DNA from: Fremontodendron californicum
Lineage: Eukaryota; Streptophyta; Magnoliopsida; Malvales; Malvaceae
Assembly (NCBI GenBank): GCA_030761205.1
Contig: JAULJL010000021.1
Coordinates: 12,939,160-13,003,159 of the forward strand
DNA: 64,000 nucleotides
Direction of reading: 5' to 3'
A program made the translations under genes and the position numbers. Below are positions 23,216 through 35,620 of the stretch, in pieces. The notes beneath the pieces are model-generated. The model searched no databases, was not told the origin of the DNA, and saw only the letters and a program-made list of their open reading frames with translations. Positions within the stretch are counted from its first letter, which is position 1; each line of letters opens with the position of its first letter.

Positions 23216-23468
23216 TGAGGAGAATTTCATCTCGTTTGGAAATTTTTTAAAGTTTATGCCTCGTTGGGAGGAGCATTTTCACGATTGGTAAATTTAAATT
23301 TTATGCCTCGTTGGAAGGGCATTCTCCTATACATTAAGAATTTTAAAGTTTATGCCTCATTGAGAGGAGCATTTCGTCAGGATAGTTATTACAATGATAT
23401 TCGAGGATAAGGATGTCTACGTCTTTGCACACTTCTGGTTCCTCAACAAGTGCACAAAGAGGGACAAC

Positions 23469-25593
23469 TGTAGACACCCGATTTTTGCTCAGGACACTTA
23501 GCCCAATTCTCGATTGTCATTTCGTTTTATTTCATCTCTCATTAATTTTTTGTTTTTATTTCATTATTTTTTTTCATTGATTTTCTATTTTCTTTTTTAT
23601 CATTTAATTTAAAATTTCCTTTTTTAATTTTTCCCTATTTATCCTCAATTTAGCCCAAAATCAATGTCTATTGATTCCTCAATCTATTCGAATGAGATCC
23701 TCGATTTTAAAATGGAAAACCCACTATTTTCTGTTTTAATCCAAAATTAAGGGAAATTGATAATCCTGGAAATCCGAAAATCAAGCCAAGTCAAACCAGA
23801 TCACATCCTTTCATCCTCGTTAATTTCCCGAAATCAAGCAACAATAGAAGATTGAATCATTTTAAAATTTGATCATTCGAATGTTGTTATAAAAACGGAA
23901 TAGATCAAAAACAAAGGGGGGAAAGAACACACAGAAAACAGAGAGCAAACAACAAATCAAAAAACCAAAATCGAAAGAATTTTGACAGAGGGTTTGATTC
24001 GGGTTTTAAAGGTTTTTAGGGCTAGGTTCGTGATTTTGGGAGAATCACACCGTGGGAACCTAGAGGAGGACTAGAGGAGGGTCTGGTGAGGATTCGGTGA
24101 CCACCCAATGGTCGTCGGAGAAGATCTAGAGGCTGAAAGGTCACGAGTTCAAGTCTAGATCTAGACTTTTTCATTTTGTTTTTGGGAAAACTAATTAGAT
24201 ATTGGGGTTTAGGAAATCAAAAGGAGCATTTTGGTTGAATTTGGGAAATTTTTGGGTTTGACTGTCGGCGGTGAATGGCGATGGCGCGGCAACAGTGGCG
24301 GTGCACAACGGCGGGATGCCTGATTTTGGAATTTTTGAAGAACAGGGCGAGCTGTTCTTGGCTGGTTGATAGAGAGAGAGAAGTTTTTTTTTTTTGGGGA
24401 AAGAAGGTAAAATGAAAAGAAAATGTTGAGACGGTCGGGTCAGGCCGACCAGCGCAAGGTCCGCGGTGGTCACGTAGGATCCGGGCGGGTCAGCCCCTGG
24501 ACCCAACCCGTTTGCATTTTTTTGTTTGTTTCTTTTTTATTATTTTCTTTTTTCATTTATTATTATTCTTAATATTTGTTTTGCAAGTAGATTAATTAAT
24601 TGTCTTTTATTTAAAGTGTGAATTTTATTATGTTTATTAGTTGATTTTTTTTTAATTTTGTTTGTTTATTACTTTTTAGCACGATTTTATTTATTTATGT
24701 ATGTTATTTCTTAATTCGGATATTTAACTTAACTTAACTTAATTAAATTAGTTTTTATTTTTAGTTCATATATAATTCACAATAATCAAGAATAAATCGA
24801 GACCAATCTGATGATGAAATCTTGGAAAGTAGCGAGTGGTCAATTTCTAAAAAAATTTAGGTGAGGGAAATTTTTAGGTGTCTAACCCGAATGATGGAAA
24901 GTAACCTAAAAGTTTTTCAATATTTTAAATCTTTAATTTTATTTTTAATTCATAATATTTTTAATATCAAATTTATTTTTGATGATGGATCTTCATAAGA
25001 ACGAATGATTTCTATTGAAAATCTTGAGGTAAGGAAAATTTTTAGGTGTCTAACCCGTATGGTGGAAAGTAACCTAAAAGTTTTTCAATATTTTAAATTC
25101 TCAATTTTAATTTTAATCCATAAAATATTTAATAAATTCGACGACAGAGCCTCTTCTTAAGAACAAATGGTTTCTATTGAAGACTCTTGAGGTGAGATGG
25201 ATTTCAAAAATCAGTCCCAAGTGGTGGAAAGCATTTTTGAAATCTCTCCAATATTTAAATATTTAAATATTTAAGTAATAATAACAATGAAATTAAATAA
25301 ATAACATAAAGACCGTTTTAATTAAGACTTGTAGGATAACACATGGCTAATTAGGTACTATCACTGGATAGGCGTTGTGGGGGTGCTAATCCTTCCCCAC
25401 ACGTAACCGAATTCCCGAACCTAGTTCTGAACGTAGATCAGAACCTATTCTTTTTAAGGTACCTTAGTCGAGCTTAGGATCACTTTAGGAAGAATAGATT
25501 TATATAGGTGACTAATCACACCTAGTAAATAAAAAAATTAGTTGCGACTCCACAATTTGCGTCTAGCTTATCGAATTCGTTTTTGGCACGTCA
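23469..25593 (+). repeat. 3' LTR of Tat/Ogre element
   Basis: 2125 bp starting TGTAGACACCCG and ending GGCACGTCA, preceded by the purine-rich AAAGAGGGACAAC. It carries three (TTAAC) repeats where the 5' LTR has four. It lacks the LINE, so it shows the intact sequence of the LINE target. Confidence 0.88.
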
Positions 25594-25701
25594 TAAATAT
25601 ATATATATATATATATAATACCCTTAATATAATTATAACACAAAAAATAAGATAAATATAACATAAAATAATTATATAAAAAAAAATAAAGTTGCCAGCC
25701 G

Positions 25702-25741
25702 TCCCTCAATCGAGGGATCAATTGATCCCTCAATTGAGGGA
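25702..25741. repeat. 40-bp near-perfect palindrome
   Basis: Alternating TCCCTCAAT and ATTGAGGGA blocks form nested inverted repeats with a single mismatched pair, about 110 bp beyond the Tat/Ogre 3' LTR. Around it (25594-26179) lie (TA)n and degenerate GGGTCATTCGAG text of hAT-like type. Confidence 0.8.
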
Positions 25742-26179
25742 TAAGTTTAATATTATTGTATAAGATTTGGCAAGGGTTTATAAGAAAACGATATATTGAT
25801 ATCAAATTTAGACTTGGACGGGTCGAGTTGGTTTTAGATCGGATCAATTCAAATTGGGTTAATTTGGGTTTTAAAAATTTCAGATCATTTTCGTGTTTGG
25901 GTCGTTTCGCATTTGAAACTTTGGATCATTTCGAGTTCGGGTCATCGGGTTCGAGTCATTTCAATTCCGCATCATTCGAATTTGACAATTGAGCTATTCG
26001 GGTCCAGGTCATTCGAGTTTAATTTTTAAATTTTAAAATCAAATCAGATCAAATTTAAAAAACTATTTGATCGAGTCAGATTTAATTAGAATTTTATTGA
26101 AATATAAAAAATAAGTAATAAATAATATTTAAAAATAAATATAAACATTATAATTTTTAAATTTAAAAATAATTTCTAT

Positions 26180-28946
26180 TGTTATTGGATTTAACCAAGC
26201 AAGTGCACGTATCGTTAACAAGTAATAAAGTGAAAAGTAGATTGTCGATCCCACGAGGAATTGTTACCAAATTCGTTAAGTACTAAAATTAACACAACTT
26301 AATCTTATTCAAACAAACGATTAAAAATTGTTAAATAAAAGAAAATAATAAATAAAGAAGAAAGGAAGAAAGGAAGGAAGGAAGGAAGAAAAATTAAATT
26401 TTAAATTAATCACTTGAGAAAAGTCTAGGATTACAATTTTTCTTAATACTTCGTATGAACCTCTCCTACCCTCTTAACTTGACTAATGATATTGAGATGT
26501 TAACATAGAGTTCTAATCTATTTAAGTATCTTCCGATGGTCATATAAAAAATCCCTCTTAACTAATTAACTATATTCTTATGAAAACTGAATTAAAGAGG
26601 AACTCATTAAATTTAGACTTTAAAATTGATTACACATGACACGTAAGTGCATTCCTACCTTACGTGCAGATCAATTCATCATAATAAATGAATATGAAAC
26701 ATATGTTATTCAATCCATGTCTAACACTAAACTCCCTTTTCCAAGTTGTATTTAGGTTACCAAATCAATCTAATTGGTAGCTCAGCAATTAAAAGTATTA
26801 AGCACAAGATTGAATAAACAACATCAAATATCATTAAATCAAGAAAGTAAATAACTCAAACTACATGTTGAGTTCCATTGCAATCCTAGAAAAATAAATT
26901 AGTTCATGCTAAATAATGAAAACATAAAACAAAGGAGTTTCACCATCATAAATATTACAAGAAAGATAAATAAGATTAAGGGATAAGAGAAAACTAAGGT
27001 TTGTCAGGTCTTCAGTCTTCAAATCTCCAAAACCTCTCTTAGCTTCTTGCAACTTTGTGGTGGCTGCTCTCCCTTAAGAAAACTAGGTTATTTACAAGCC
27101 AAGAAGTGTAAAAGCTAGGAAGTAGTTGATGGAGACTCAATTAAGAGTTGTAAACCCAAGTGCAGGTTGTGTTCAAGTAATAAATTCTCGGGTGTCCGAG
27201 GTCGAACCACAGGGAAGCGTACTAGTAAGTATAAGTTTATAAATATATATATGAAAAAGAAAATAAACAAGATATTAGGGAATCAATAACAAAGAAAGTA
27301 AACAAGATATTAGAGAACAAAATAAACAAAATAACATAAAAGCAATTAAACAAGATATAAAAAACAATAAGAAAGGATGTTGAGGTTAGAGAATCCACTC
27401 TTGGTGTTATGCTAAGATTAATCTTGTTTTATTACACAATTGAAATCCACACATAAGGGAGGTTCCAATCGGAAGGTTTAGCAATTCAGTCCAAATTGTC
27501 CAACGTCCATAGCATATGATATTATGTTCATTTGGTGTCCTCAAAACTCATAAAAAGAGTCCAAGCATTCCTTATGCCAAGGTATATGTCTACAACAAAT
27601 CAAGGTTATGAAACCAAGCATTTACTGTGCCATTTTCCTTGTCAATAATGAATCAAGATCCCTACTTTGCAAGTATGATTTTAAACCAAAAGAAAATATT
27701 ATCTATACTAGTGTTTATAAATGATGATTCATTTTAGCTCATGTTTAAGAGACTAACCTTAGCATTTACCAAGAGCTTCACCTCATCACCTCAACAATAT
27801 GATTAGCAACACATACTAGATATGAATAAAATGAAAAGAAATGTAAGAAGCATAAGTAACTAAAAAAAAGAAAACTAGAGAAAGGAAAGAAAAAGAAAAA
27901 GAAAACTTAGAGAATTTTATTACAATGGCTAATACCCTACCAATCTATCAATGTATCCCAATACTCATCCAAGGCCCTCTATTTATACACATTTTGGAGG
28001 GCTAAATGACAAGAGACAAGCTTTACAAATTTCAAAGGTAGGTATAATAGGTGGGTGAATTTTTCTAACAATTTTCGTCATATTGTATGACAACTCTGAT
28101 CAGCCAGCTTGATGGTCGATTTTGTCAATGTTGGAGGCTCGATCTGATAAAATTGTCTTCTAGAAAAATATACCCCTATCAGTTAAGGATCCATAGCCAT
28201 TGGAATCAGCTCATTTGCTGATGTGGATAAGAAGATATGGGCAAAATACGAAAACAGGTCAGCACAGACGTCATTGCACATCAGCCAACTTGATGGTCGA
28301 TTTCGCTAGGGAAAACGACTCCGTTTCAAGAAGTGTAAAACATGAAAAAGATAGATATGCCTCTTAGCTTTGCACGGCTACAAATTTCAGCCTTATTGCT
28401 TCAGTGAAACTCGAGATATAGCTGATATGGCAAACGGTGTCGGAACTGGAACTGAACTGGATTTGCCCTTAATTCTAGTAATCTGAAATCACTCAAAGAA
28501 ACTTGTGAAAAACACCAAATTACATAAAAATATAAAAGATCATAAACACAATTAGACTAAACAATAATAACTCGTATTTGACGCAAAACAATAATAAAAC
28601 ATAACTAAAAACTATATAATTATACGAGTTATCAGTAGTCTTTTATAAAGTCCTAAAAGATTCCTATTTATAGAGCTCCTAAAAACCTGAAGAAGGAAAA
28701 CTTCGTGTTCAAGTAACTGTTTTCAGTTTGGACTTTTAATATATGAGTTGATTCTCTCCTTCTTATTTTAGGACTCTACAAAAATACAAAAGACATTAAA
28801 TTAATAACTAATTTAATCATAAAATAAATAAATAAAAATAATCTAAAAACAACTATGAATAATTAATTAAGAGTTTAAACTACAAAGACTTAGCTAATTT
28901 AAATGCAAAAAATATGGTAAAATAATTATATTTCATAGAGTTATTA
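26180..28946 (-). mobile_element. Solo LTR (outer), Athila-like, interrupted by a second solo LTR
   Basis: On the minus strand it starts TAATAACTCTATG and ends CCAATAACA, flanked by the 5-bp duplication TCTAT (26175-26179 and 28947-28951). Its terminus resembles the TGATAACTCG start of the Athila-type LTRs in this window, with the TG changed to TA. A minus-strand TATA box (CTATAAATAGG) lies near 28660-28670. Without the inner insertion it would be about 1.25 kb. No internal region remains. Confidence 0.7.
27127..28634 (-). mobile_element. Solo LTR (inner), related to the LOG-carrying Athila LTR
   Basis: 1508 bp on the minus strand, starting TGATAACTCGTATAATT and ending CTCCATCA, with a perfect 5-bp duplication GTAGT at 27122-27126 and 28635-28639. 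Its first ~600 bp match the LTRs at 30814 and 39421 closely, while the second half is different. It is therefore a sister subfamily that has lost its internal part by LTR-LTR recombination. Confidence 0.88.
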
Positions 28947-30797
28947 TCTATCTAACATGATTTTTTAGATTCGAGGATAATCTAGTAATTTTTTAAATTC
29001 GAGTATTTATTTTACTTAAAGGAGTATTATTGTATACCTAAAATCATTAACCCAATCCATTTACATATTTGTAAATGTATTGTTATAACGCAATGTACAA
29101 ATCATTATAATACAATACACATATCAATGATTTATTTTATATACTTTTAAAAAATCACATGAAAAAACTTAAGAAATTATACATTTAAAATAAAAACAAC
29201 ACATTTATCCTAAAACTAACATGTATAACCATAAGAGATTATAGAATTTGATCTAAATTACATGATAAGATATTATTATAACATAGTGTCAAATCATTAC
29301 GATAAAATACATGTATTATTATTAATAACCTATTTTAAGTACCTTATTTATATCACATGAAAATGAATTATACTTTTAAAATAAAAATAAAATTTTTATT
29401 TTAAATAATATGTATAACGATAATGAATGTTATGAGATTATATCCATAATAATTAAAATATATAATTTATTTTAAATCTTATTATAAAATTATCATAATT
29501 GATATAACATTTTATTATTTATTTAAGAGACTATTATATATTTAAAAGACTATTTTAATCTTTGAACAATTGTTTTGAACAATTAACTTATGAAAGTTAT
29601 TATGGTAATAATATAACAAACTTACTTATAAAAAAAATACAACAAACTTACTATTTATCCAATCCAACGGTTTGATATAAAATAAAGATATTAAAATTGA
29701 TTTATAACCGATTGATTGAAATTTTAATTCCTAATATCCCAACACTATATATAATAATATCAAGCATTTTTTTATTTTCGAATTTTCTCCACAGTTATTG
29801 ACTGCATGATGCATACTTTATCATATTAAAAAAGGATAATTACAAGTTATAAAATTAAAATAAACTAATAATTTATGTTATAGTTATTATTTTTATTAAA
29901 ATAATATTTTTAAAATAAAATTATATTTAATTTAAGTTCGGATCATTTTAAGTTAATTGTTCAGTAAATTCGGGTATGAATTATTTCGGATTTGGATTAA
30001 TTCAGGTTCGGGTCAAATTGGGTTCGGGTTCGGGTTCAGGTTGTTGAATTTTCTGATCAAATCGGATTGGATCAATTTAGATTCGAATGGATTGATTGAG
30101 TTTTTCGTATTCGAGTTAGAGTTAGAATTTATATGTTTACTCAAAATATAGGTAGAGATGGCAACCAACCAAGGCGAGACGGATTTTACCCAACCTGACC
30201 TTTATTTTCTTTGAAGATGAACTTGCCTCGCCTTGACACGATCGTAATTTTAATTAGATTTTGACATATTCGTATGTGCGTGAAAAAAAAAAAAGTTAAT
30301 TATGAAAATAGTGGGTACTTTTTTATTTTTCATGTGTAAATATTTTTAAAAAATAAAATTAATTAAAAATATTTAAATTTTATATTAAATGATATTTTTA
30401 TTCTTTATTTTATAGATTTATTATAATTTTAATTAAAATTTTGTGTCATTTCACCAATTGAGTTGATGCTACTTGACTCATTAACTTCAAACTTAATCAG
30501 TCACTTTTTAATAGTATAAATACTTAATTTTGACGCGAGAAAAATATGTAACAAACCACATCTGATTTGCTCGTCACGAATTTTTTTTTATGATATTATT
30601 TTAATCTAATTTTCATGATCTTAATTTTAATATAAATTGCATCTTAATTATTTTTAAATATATTATATAATTGAGTTAACCTCTTTATTAGTATTAGACA
30701 ACAAATTTATTAATATAAAATATTTTTGTAAATATTAAACTAAACTAAACTAAATAAAATAAAATACATTACTTTTATATATACCTCGGGAGGGGAC
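28947..30797. other. AT-rich DNA with hAT-like GGGTTCGGGTTC text
   Basis: From about 29930 to 30130 there is repeated TTCGGGTTCGGG / GGATTGGATCAATT wording typical of eroded hAT-like MITEs in this window. TAGAGATGGCAACC at 30156 looks like a further hAT-type terminus. No gene seen. Confidence 0.5.
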
Positions 30798-31412
30798 TAG
30801 ACCTGTTCAAGGGTGATAACTCGTATAATTATATAGTTTTTAGTTATGTTTTATTATTGTTTTGTGTCAAATACGAGTTATTATTGTTTAGTCTAATTGT
30901 GTTTATGATCTTTTATATTTTTATGTAATTTGGTGTTTTTCACAAGTTTCTTTGAGTGATTTCAGATTACTAGAATTAAGGGCAAATCCAGTTCAGTTCC
31001 AGTTCCGACACATTTTGCCATATCAGCTATATCTGGAGTTTCACTGAAGCAATAAGGCTGAAATTTGTAGCCGTGCAAAGCTAAGAGGCATATCTATCTT
31101 TTTCATGTTTTATACTTCTTGAAACGGAGTCGTTTTCCCTAGCGAAATCGACCATCAAGTTGGCTGATGTGCAATGACGTCTGTGCTGACATGTTTTCGT
31201 ATTTTGCCCATATCTGCTTATCCACATCAGCAAATGAGCTGATTCCAATGGCTATGGATCCGTAACTGATACGGGAACCTTTGTCTAGAAGACCATATGA
31301 TCAGATCAGGCCTCTAATATTGACGAAATCGACCATCAAGTTGGCTGATCAAAATTGTCATACAATATGACGAAAATTGTTAGAAAAAAAAAAAAAAAAA
31401 AAAATTGTTAGG

Positions 31413-32546
31413 TACCTTGGGGTCCCTTTGGTCACAAGAAGACTCTCTGAAAAGGATTGTTCTCCTTTGATTGATAGAATTACTCAGAGAATCAATGGCT
31501 GGGCAACACGCATGTTATCCTATGCAGGAAGGCTTCAGCTCATTCAATCTGTTCTTTTTAATGTGTCCAATTTCTGGTGCAGGCACTTTGTTTTGCCTAA
31601 GGCTGTTCTTAAAAGAATTAATCAATTATGCAGCAGGTTCTTCTGGAAAGGAAGAGATGACTCAGCTAAGGGAGCAAGAGTCAAATGGAGTTCCATTTGC
31701 TGTCCTAAGTCAGAGGGGGGTCTTGGATTAAAAGACTTGGGAATATGGAATAAGGCTTGCATTATTCAGCACCTATGGGCACTTCTCTCTCAGGCAGGTT
31801 CATTGTGGATTGCCTGGCTTCATGCCTATGTGCTGAAAGGAAGAACAGTGTGGCAGGTTCAACCTTCCCCAGGAAGCAGCTGGACATGGCGTAAAATGCT
31901 TCAGCTGAGGGCTTTGGCTTTGAGGTTCACCTCCACCCAGAATGGTGCTCTAACTTGGAAGTTCCCTGGGAACAGATTTATGGTGGCTAAAGTCTGGAAT
32001 GATCTCAGGCCTAGGCAGGACAAGGTGGAGTGGGATAAACTGATCTGGTTTCCATTTCATATTCCTAAACATGCACTGGTAGCTTGGATGGCTATATTGG
32101 ACAAACTGCCTACAAAGAACAGATTGATGTCATGGGGCATGGAGGTGGATGGCAAATGTGAGCTATGTCAAACTGAGCAAGAAACCCGGAATCATATATT
32201 TTTTGAATGTGACTATTCAAAGGAAATCTGGGGGCATATACTATGTTTATGTCAACTTCATAGAAGCATAAGGAGCTGGCAAGCAGAGCTGCAATGGGCA
32301 GTAAACAGAATCAGAGGAAAAACTCTCATTTCTGTTATTTTGCGTTTATCATGGAGTGCCTTTCTTTACTCGATCTGGAGGGAGAGAAATAATAGGTGTT
32401 TTAATCGCCTTCAATCCACACAAGGAGCCATCATTGAGCAGATAAAAGAGATCATCAGAATGCGATTGTTGGGGCTCAAGAACATTAGTCCTGATGAAGT
32501 GAACCGAAGATTGGATGCAGATTGGGGACTGTCTCTTTTTTCCTAG
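31413..32546 (+). pseudogene. LINE reverse transcriptase C-terminal third
   Basis: An open frame of about 378 codons beginning RYLGVPLVTRR, a motif found downstream of the RT catalytic core in plant LINEs, then the INGWATRMLSYAGRLQLI region, and ending with the zf-RVT domain (CELC...HIFFEC). The polymerase catalytic residues are missing through 5' truncation during insertion. The undamaged frame shows it is recent. Confidence 0.88.
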
Positions 32547-32744
32547 GATCTTTATCCATTCTGGAATAGCTTTAAGTATTGCTGAAGTATGTTGCTATTG
32601 TTCCCTGATTGATTAGTGGTCTTAAGTTTTGTTCAAGTATTGTTTAAGTATGTATAGCTTTAAGTACATGTTGCACATGATGTTGGATGTAGCAGTTTAA
32701 CTGCCTTCTGGATAAATAAAACACTTACTTATCCAAAAAAAAAA
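31413..32744 (+). mobile_element. 5'-truncated LINE in the 5' LTR
   Basis: Body from GTACCTTGGGG to an A10 tail. AAAATTGTTAG lies on both sides (31402-31412 and 32741-32751), and the uninterrupted 3' LTR has it once. The left side has an additional copy of the same word followed by A22 (31373-31405). Same family as the copy at 15227-16032. Confidence 0.9.
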
Positions 32745-34071
32745 TTGTTAGAAAAATTCACCCACCTATTATACCTACCTTTGAAATTTGTAAAGCTTGT
32801 CTCTTGTCATTTAGCCTTCCAAAATGTGTATAAATAGAGGGCCTTGGATGATTGTAGAGGATTATAATTGTACATAGGTAGGATATTAGCCATTTTAATA
32901 AAATTCTCTAAGTTTTCTTCTTCTTTTTTTTTCTCTAGTTTTCTTTTTCTTTAGAGAGAGCAAGAGGTTGGATAAATAATATTCTTCCTCTTCTTCTTTC
33001 TTTCTTTTATTTTCTTCTTAGATTTTCTTTAATTTTATGTTTATGTTTATAATGCCTATGCTAGGCTAAACTTCTATTTGGTTAAGGGTGATTTCAAAGC
33101 CCTAGACATGTTTTGTGATTGATTTTCAGATTCTATCTATCATTAATTTTCTATCAAAGTTGCTTATGTTCTTCTACAAGAATTGTTCATGATGTTGTCT
33201 AGATTTATTTAGGTGTACAACTAGATAGATCTTGATAATTATCTATTGCTAGTTTAGGAGTCTTGATCCGTGTAATTGTCTTGATTTCCTATTCATAAGT
33301 GGCAATTTGTGATTAATGATTATGGTCAAGTTTTCAATAATTGCAAAGTGGAACATAACCTAAGTTGAACAATCCGAGCTTATGTGTTTGTTGCTTAGAT
33401 CAACCTATCTTTCTCATCATAAAGCTGCCATTAAATTGAATTTAGAGAGCTTATTCTAGGTTGTTTAATGGTTAGAGATTAAATAGAGAGCTTGTTCTAT
33501 TTAACGACAAACTAAGGAAAGATTGGGGTAACAGAGCTTGTTGTTATCTACGGTTGTTAACTTTGATAGTTGGTTGATATTGATAGATCTGAAATTGATT
33601 CTTAATGATGTCTAGTGGTGGAGAATGAAACCTTAACCATATTTTTCATATTTGATTCTTCTTACTTATTTGTTTTCTTACTTTTAGTTTGCTTATTTTT
33701 TATATTTATTTTTATTGGCTGGTTATACCGCCTAATTTGTATATTAACTTTGTTTTATTTTTATTGGCTGGTTATACCGCCTAATTTAGTATATATATTT
33801 TTATTGGCTGGTTATACCGCCTAATTTAGTATATATATTTTTATTGGCTGGTTATACCGCCTTGCATCTTATTCTTATTATTTACTTTAGTTTAAATCTG
33901 GCTTCAAAAACCCCTTTTCTTTTATTGTTCTTGAATTTAAGTTTTAAACTATTAACTTATAAACTAAAACCCAATCCCTGAGGACTCGACCCTTGCTAAC
34001 TACTATACTTACAATTTATCTTTTTAGTGCAAGGTTAAATAAGATACACTCTTTTGGGTGCATCAAATTTT

Positions 34072-34089
34072 TGGCGCCGTTGCCGGGGA
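34072..34089 (+). other. Primer binding site (tRNA-Asp type)
   Basis: TGGCGCCGTTGCCGGGGA, six bases after the LTR. This is the PBS typical of Athila and related gypsy elements. Confidence 0.85.
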
Positions 34090-34205
34090 TTGTTTTCTTT
34101 AGTTTATTTGTTACTTGGTTTATTCTTATTTTCAGTTCTAATTAGTATTATTTTCTTGTACATATATGTTTTTCTTTTCAAATTTTGAAAAAAAAAAAAA
34201 AAACA

Positions 34206-35144
34206 ATGGAATTGAGCAATCTAACACTTGAAGAGTTGGTGGCATACATGAACATGGAGAATCAACAAGCCAAGCTCACCTCCCCAGTTCAACAATTGGC
34301 CATGGGAGGATGTCAAGGCCATCAAGTGTTCCAAGACCAACAGTATGATCATTACTCAAACACTTACCATGAGGGATGGTGGGATCATAGTAATTATGGC
34401 TACTCGAAAAATTACCAAGAAGTAGATCCTTATGCCAATTACACTCATCCATCTAGCTTCAATCAATCATGGTCCCAAGAACCAGATCTTTTTCAACCAC
34501 CACATATGACTCAAAACTCAGGTACTTCTTTAGAAGATCTTGTCTATTCTCTTGTTACTGATACATTGCAATTTCAACAGGAAACAAGGGCAAGCATCCA
34601 GAGTTTGGAAAAGCAAATTATCCAATTGACTAGTAGTATGGTGGGATGGGTAGCACAAAGATCTGAAGAACTCCCTGCCCAAACAATGATTAACCCAAAG
34701 GAGAATACTACTATTGTGACCTTGAGGAATGAGGAACAAGATGAGGATGAGACAAAATTAGAGATGAATTCTATTCTTGAGGATAATGAAGCCAATGATC
34801 CAAATAAGAGTATTTCGGCACCTGAGGTAACGTTTGAGATTCCAATTTTTACTAATGTTTCTTCTCCACCTTTTCCTAGTAGATTCGCAAAGTTCAAGGA
34901 GGATGAACATGAACAAGACACGCTGGAAACCTTAAACAGTTTGTTTGTGGATGTCATTCAACAAGTACCAAAAGATGCACCATTCCTCGATGACATATGC
35001 ACCACAAAGGATGATGGAATAATACTTGTAATGGAGAATGCATCCACTGTTGTGCAAAGAAAGCTTCCTCTCAAACGCATAAATTTGGGAAATTTCATGT
35101 ATGAGCCTGACAAGCCTAAAAAGCCAAGAAAGGGTGTTGGTTAG
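34206..35144 (+). CDS. gag: Athila-type gag-like protein, short form
   Basis: 312 codons, open throughout. The central part (SLEDLVYSLVTDTLQFQQE then a coiled coil QSLEKQIIQL) and the PFPSRFAKF and VVQRKLPLK blocks match the C-terminal half of Athila/Tat gag polyproteins. The N-terminal capsid domain is lacking, and no CCHC zinc knuckle is seen, so it may not package RNA alone. The N-terminus (MELSNLTLEELVAYMNME) is unlike normal gag. The ATG at 34206 follows an A17 run. The region after the stop is pyrimidine-rich leader for the next ORF. It could be a dominant partner of a full-length helper or simply a leftover. Confidence 0.75.
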   Translation: MELSNLTLEELVAYMNMENQQAKLTSPVQQLAMGGCQGHQVFQDQQYDHYSNTYHEGWWDHSNYGYSKNYQEVDPYANYTHPSSFNQSWSQEPDLFQPPHMTQNSGTSLEDLVYSLVTDTLQFQQETRASIQSLEKQIIQLTSSMVGWVAQRSEELPAQTMINPKENTTIVTLRNEEQDEDETKLEMNSILEDNEANDPNKSISAPEVTFEIPIFTNVSSPPFPSRFAKFKEDEHEQDTLETLNSLFVDVIQQVPKDAPFLDDICTTKDDGIILVMENASTVVQRKLPLKRINLGNFMYEPDKPKKPRKGVG

Positions 35145-35324
35145 ATTCAAAACACTAACTCAAGTGTTAATTGGGAAGGCAGCCCAATTAAAGATGAAAT
35201 TACCAACCTTCCATATTCAGATTTGCTTTCTCTTTCTTTTCCTTTTTCTTTTATTATTTTTATTGTTTTTATTTTATTTCTTATGTTTCTTTGTTAATTG
35301 TGTTTACTGCTTTTAAGTTCATTT

Positions 35325-35480
35325 AGGCTGCATAAGTTTATTTTGTTTAATAGTTCTTTTCTCTTACATATAATTCTTGCATTGGGGGATAATAGCATTA
35401 CATTAATGACAATGTAAGAATTATGTGTGGGGGCAAGAATTTAGGATTTTATTTAGAGTGTTTTGTTTTTGAGTCTTTTT
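35325..35480 (+). repeat. Direct repeat A flanking the cargo
   Basis: The block with TTAGTTCTTTTCTC-like text, then GACAATGTAAGAATTA-TGTGGGGG, recurs in diverged form at about 37738-37900. In Athila/Tat elements one such post-gag block is expected. Two copies bracket the 2.2-kb cargo segment. Confidence 0.65.
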
Positions 35481-35620
35481 ATGTTGTTTTTCTTTCTGAT
35501 CCTTGTTTTGAAAATAACTAGATGTAAATATAATTTTTTTTAACCCCGGTTAAATGGCGGATAACGGTACTCCGTGATTATTTAAATCGGTTCCATCAGC
35601 TACCCACAAAACTGATATTG

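Larger units (their letters stand above)
14688..25593 (+). mobile_element. Tat/Ogre-type gypsy LTR retrotransposon lacking pol
   Basis: About 10.9 kb between LTRs starting TGTAGACACCCG. The PBS matches a tRNA-Arg-type primer, as described for Ogre elements, and the gag is of Tat/Ogre type. From 19975 to the 3' LTR there is no protease, RT, RNase H or integrase, only AT-rich DNA and minisatellites. The LTRs differ by many substitutions and small indels, so this insertion is clearly older than the Copia and Athila ones. No matching target duplication could be confirmed; the right flank is a (TA)n run. Confidence 0.85.
30814..34065 (+). repeat. 5' LTR of the LOG-carrying element (with LINE insertion)
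   Basis: 3252 bp including the LINE, about 1.9 kb without it. It has a single copy of the 181-bp block that is doubled in the 3' LTR, and four copies of the ATTGGCTGGTTATACCGCC minisatellite (33713-33862) where the 3' LTR has three. A TATAAATAGAGGG box is at about 32830-32842. Confidence 0.9.

Noticed and set aside
33713..33862. CRISPR-like regularly spaced repeat (ATTGGCTGGTTATACCGCC)
   Set aside because: A minisatellite inside an LTR, repeated also in the 3' LTR; units are contiguous with no unique spacers, and this is plant nuclear DNA.
34185..34205. Upstream start for the gag-like ORF encoding a Lys run
   Set aside because: Begins at TTG and reads through a homopolymer A run; the ATG at 34206 is the credible start.
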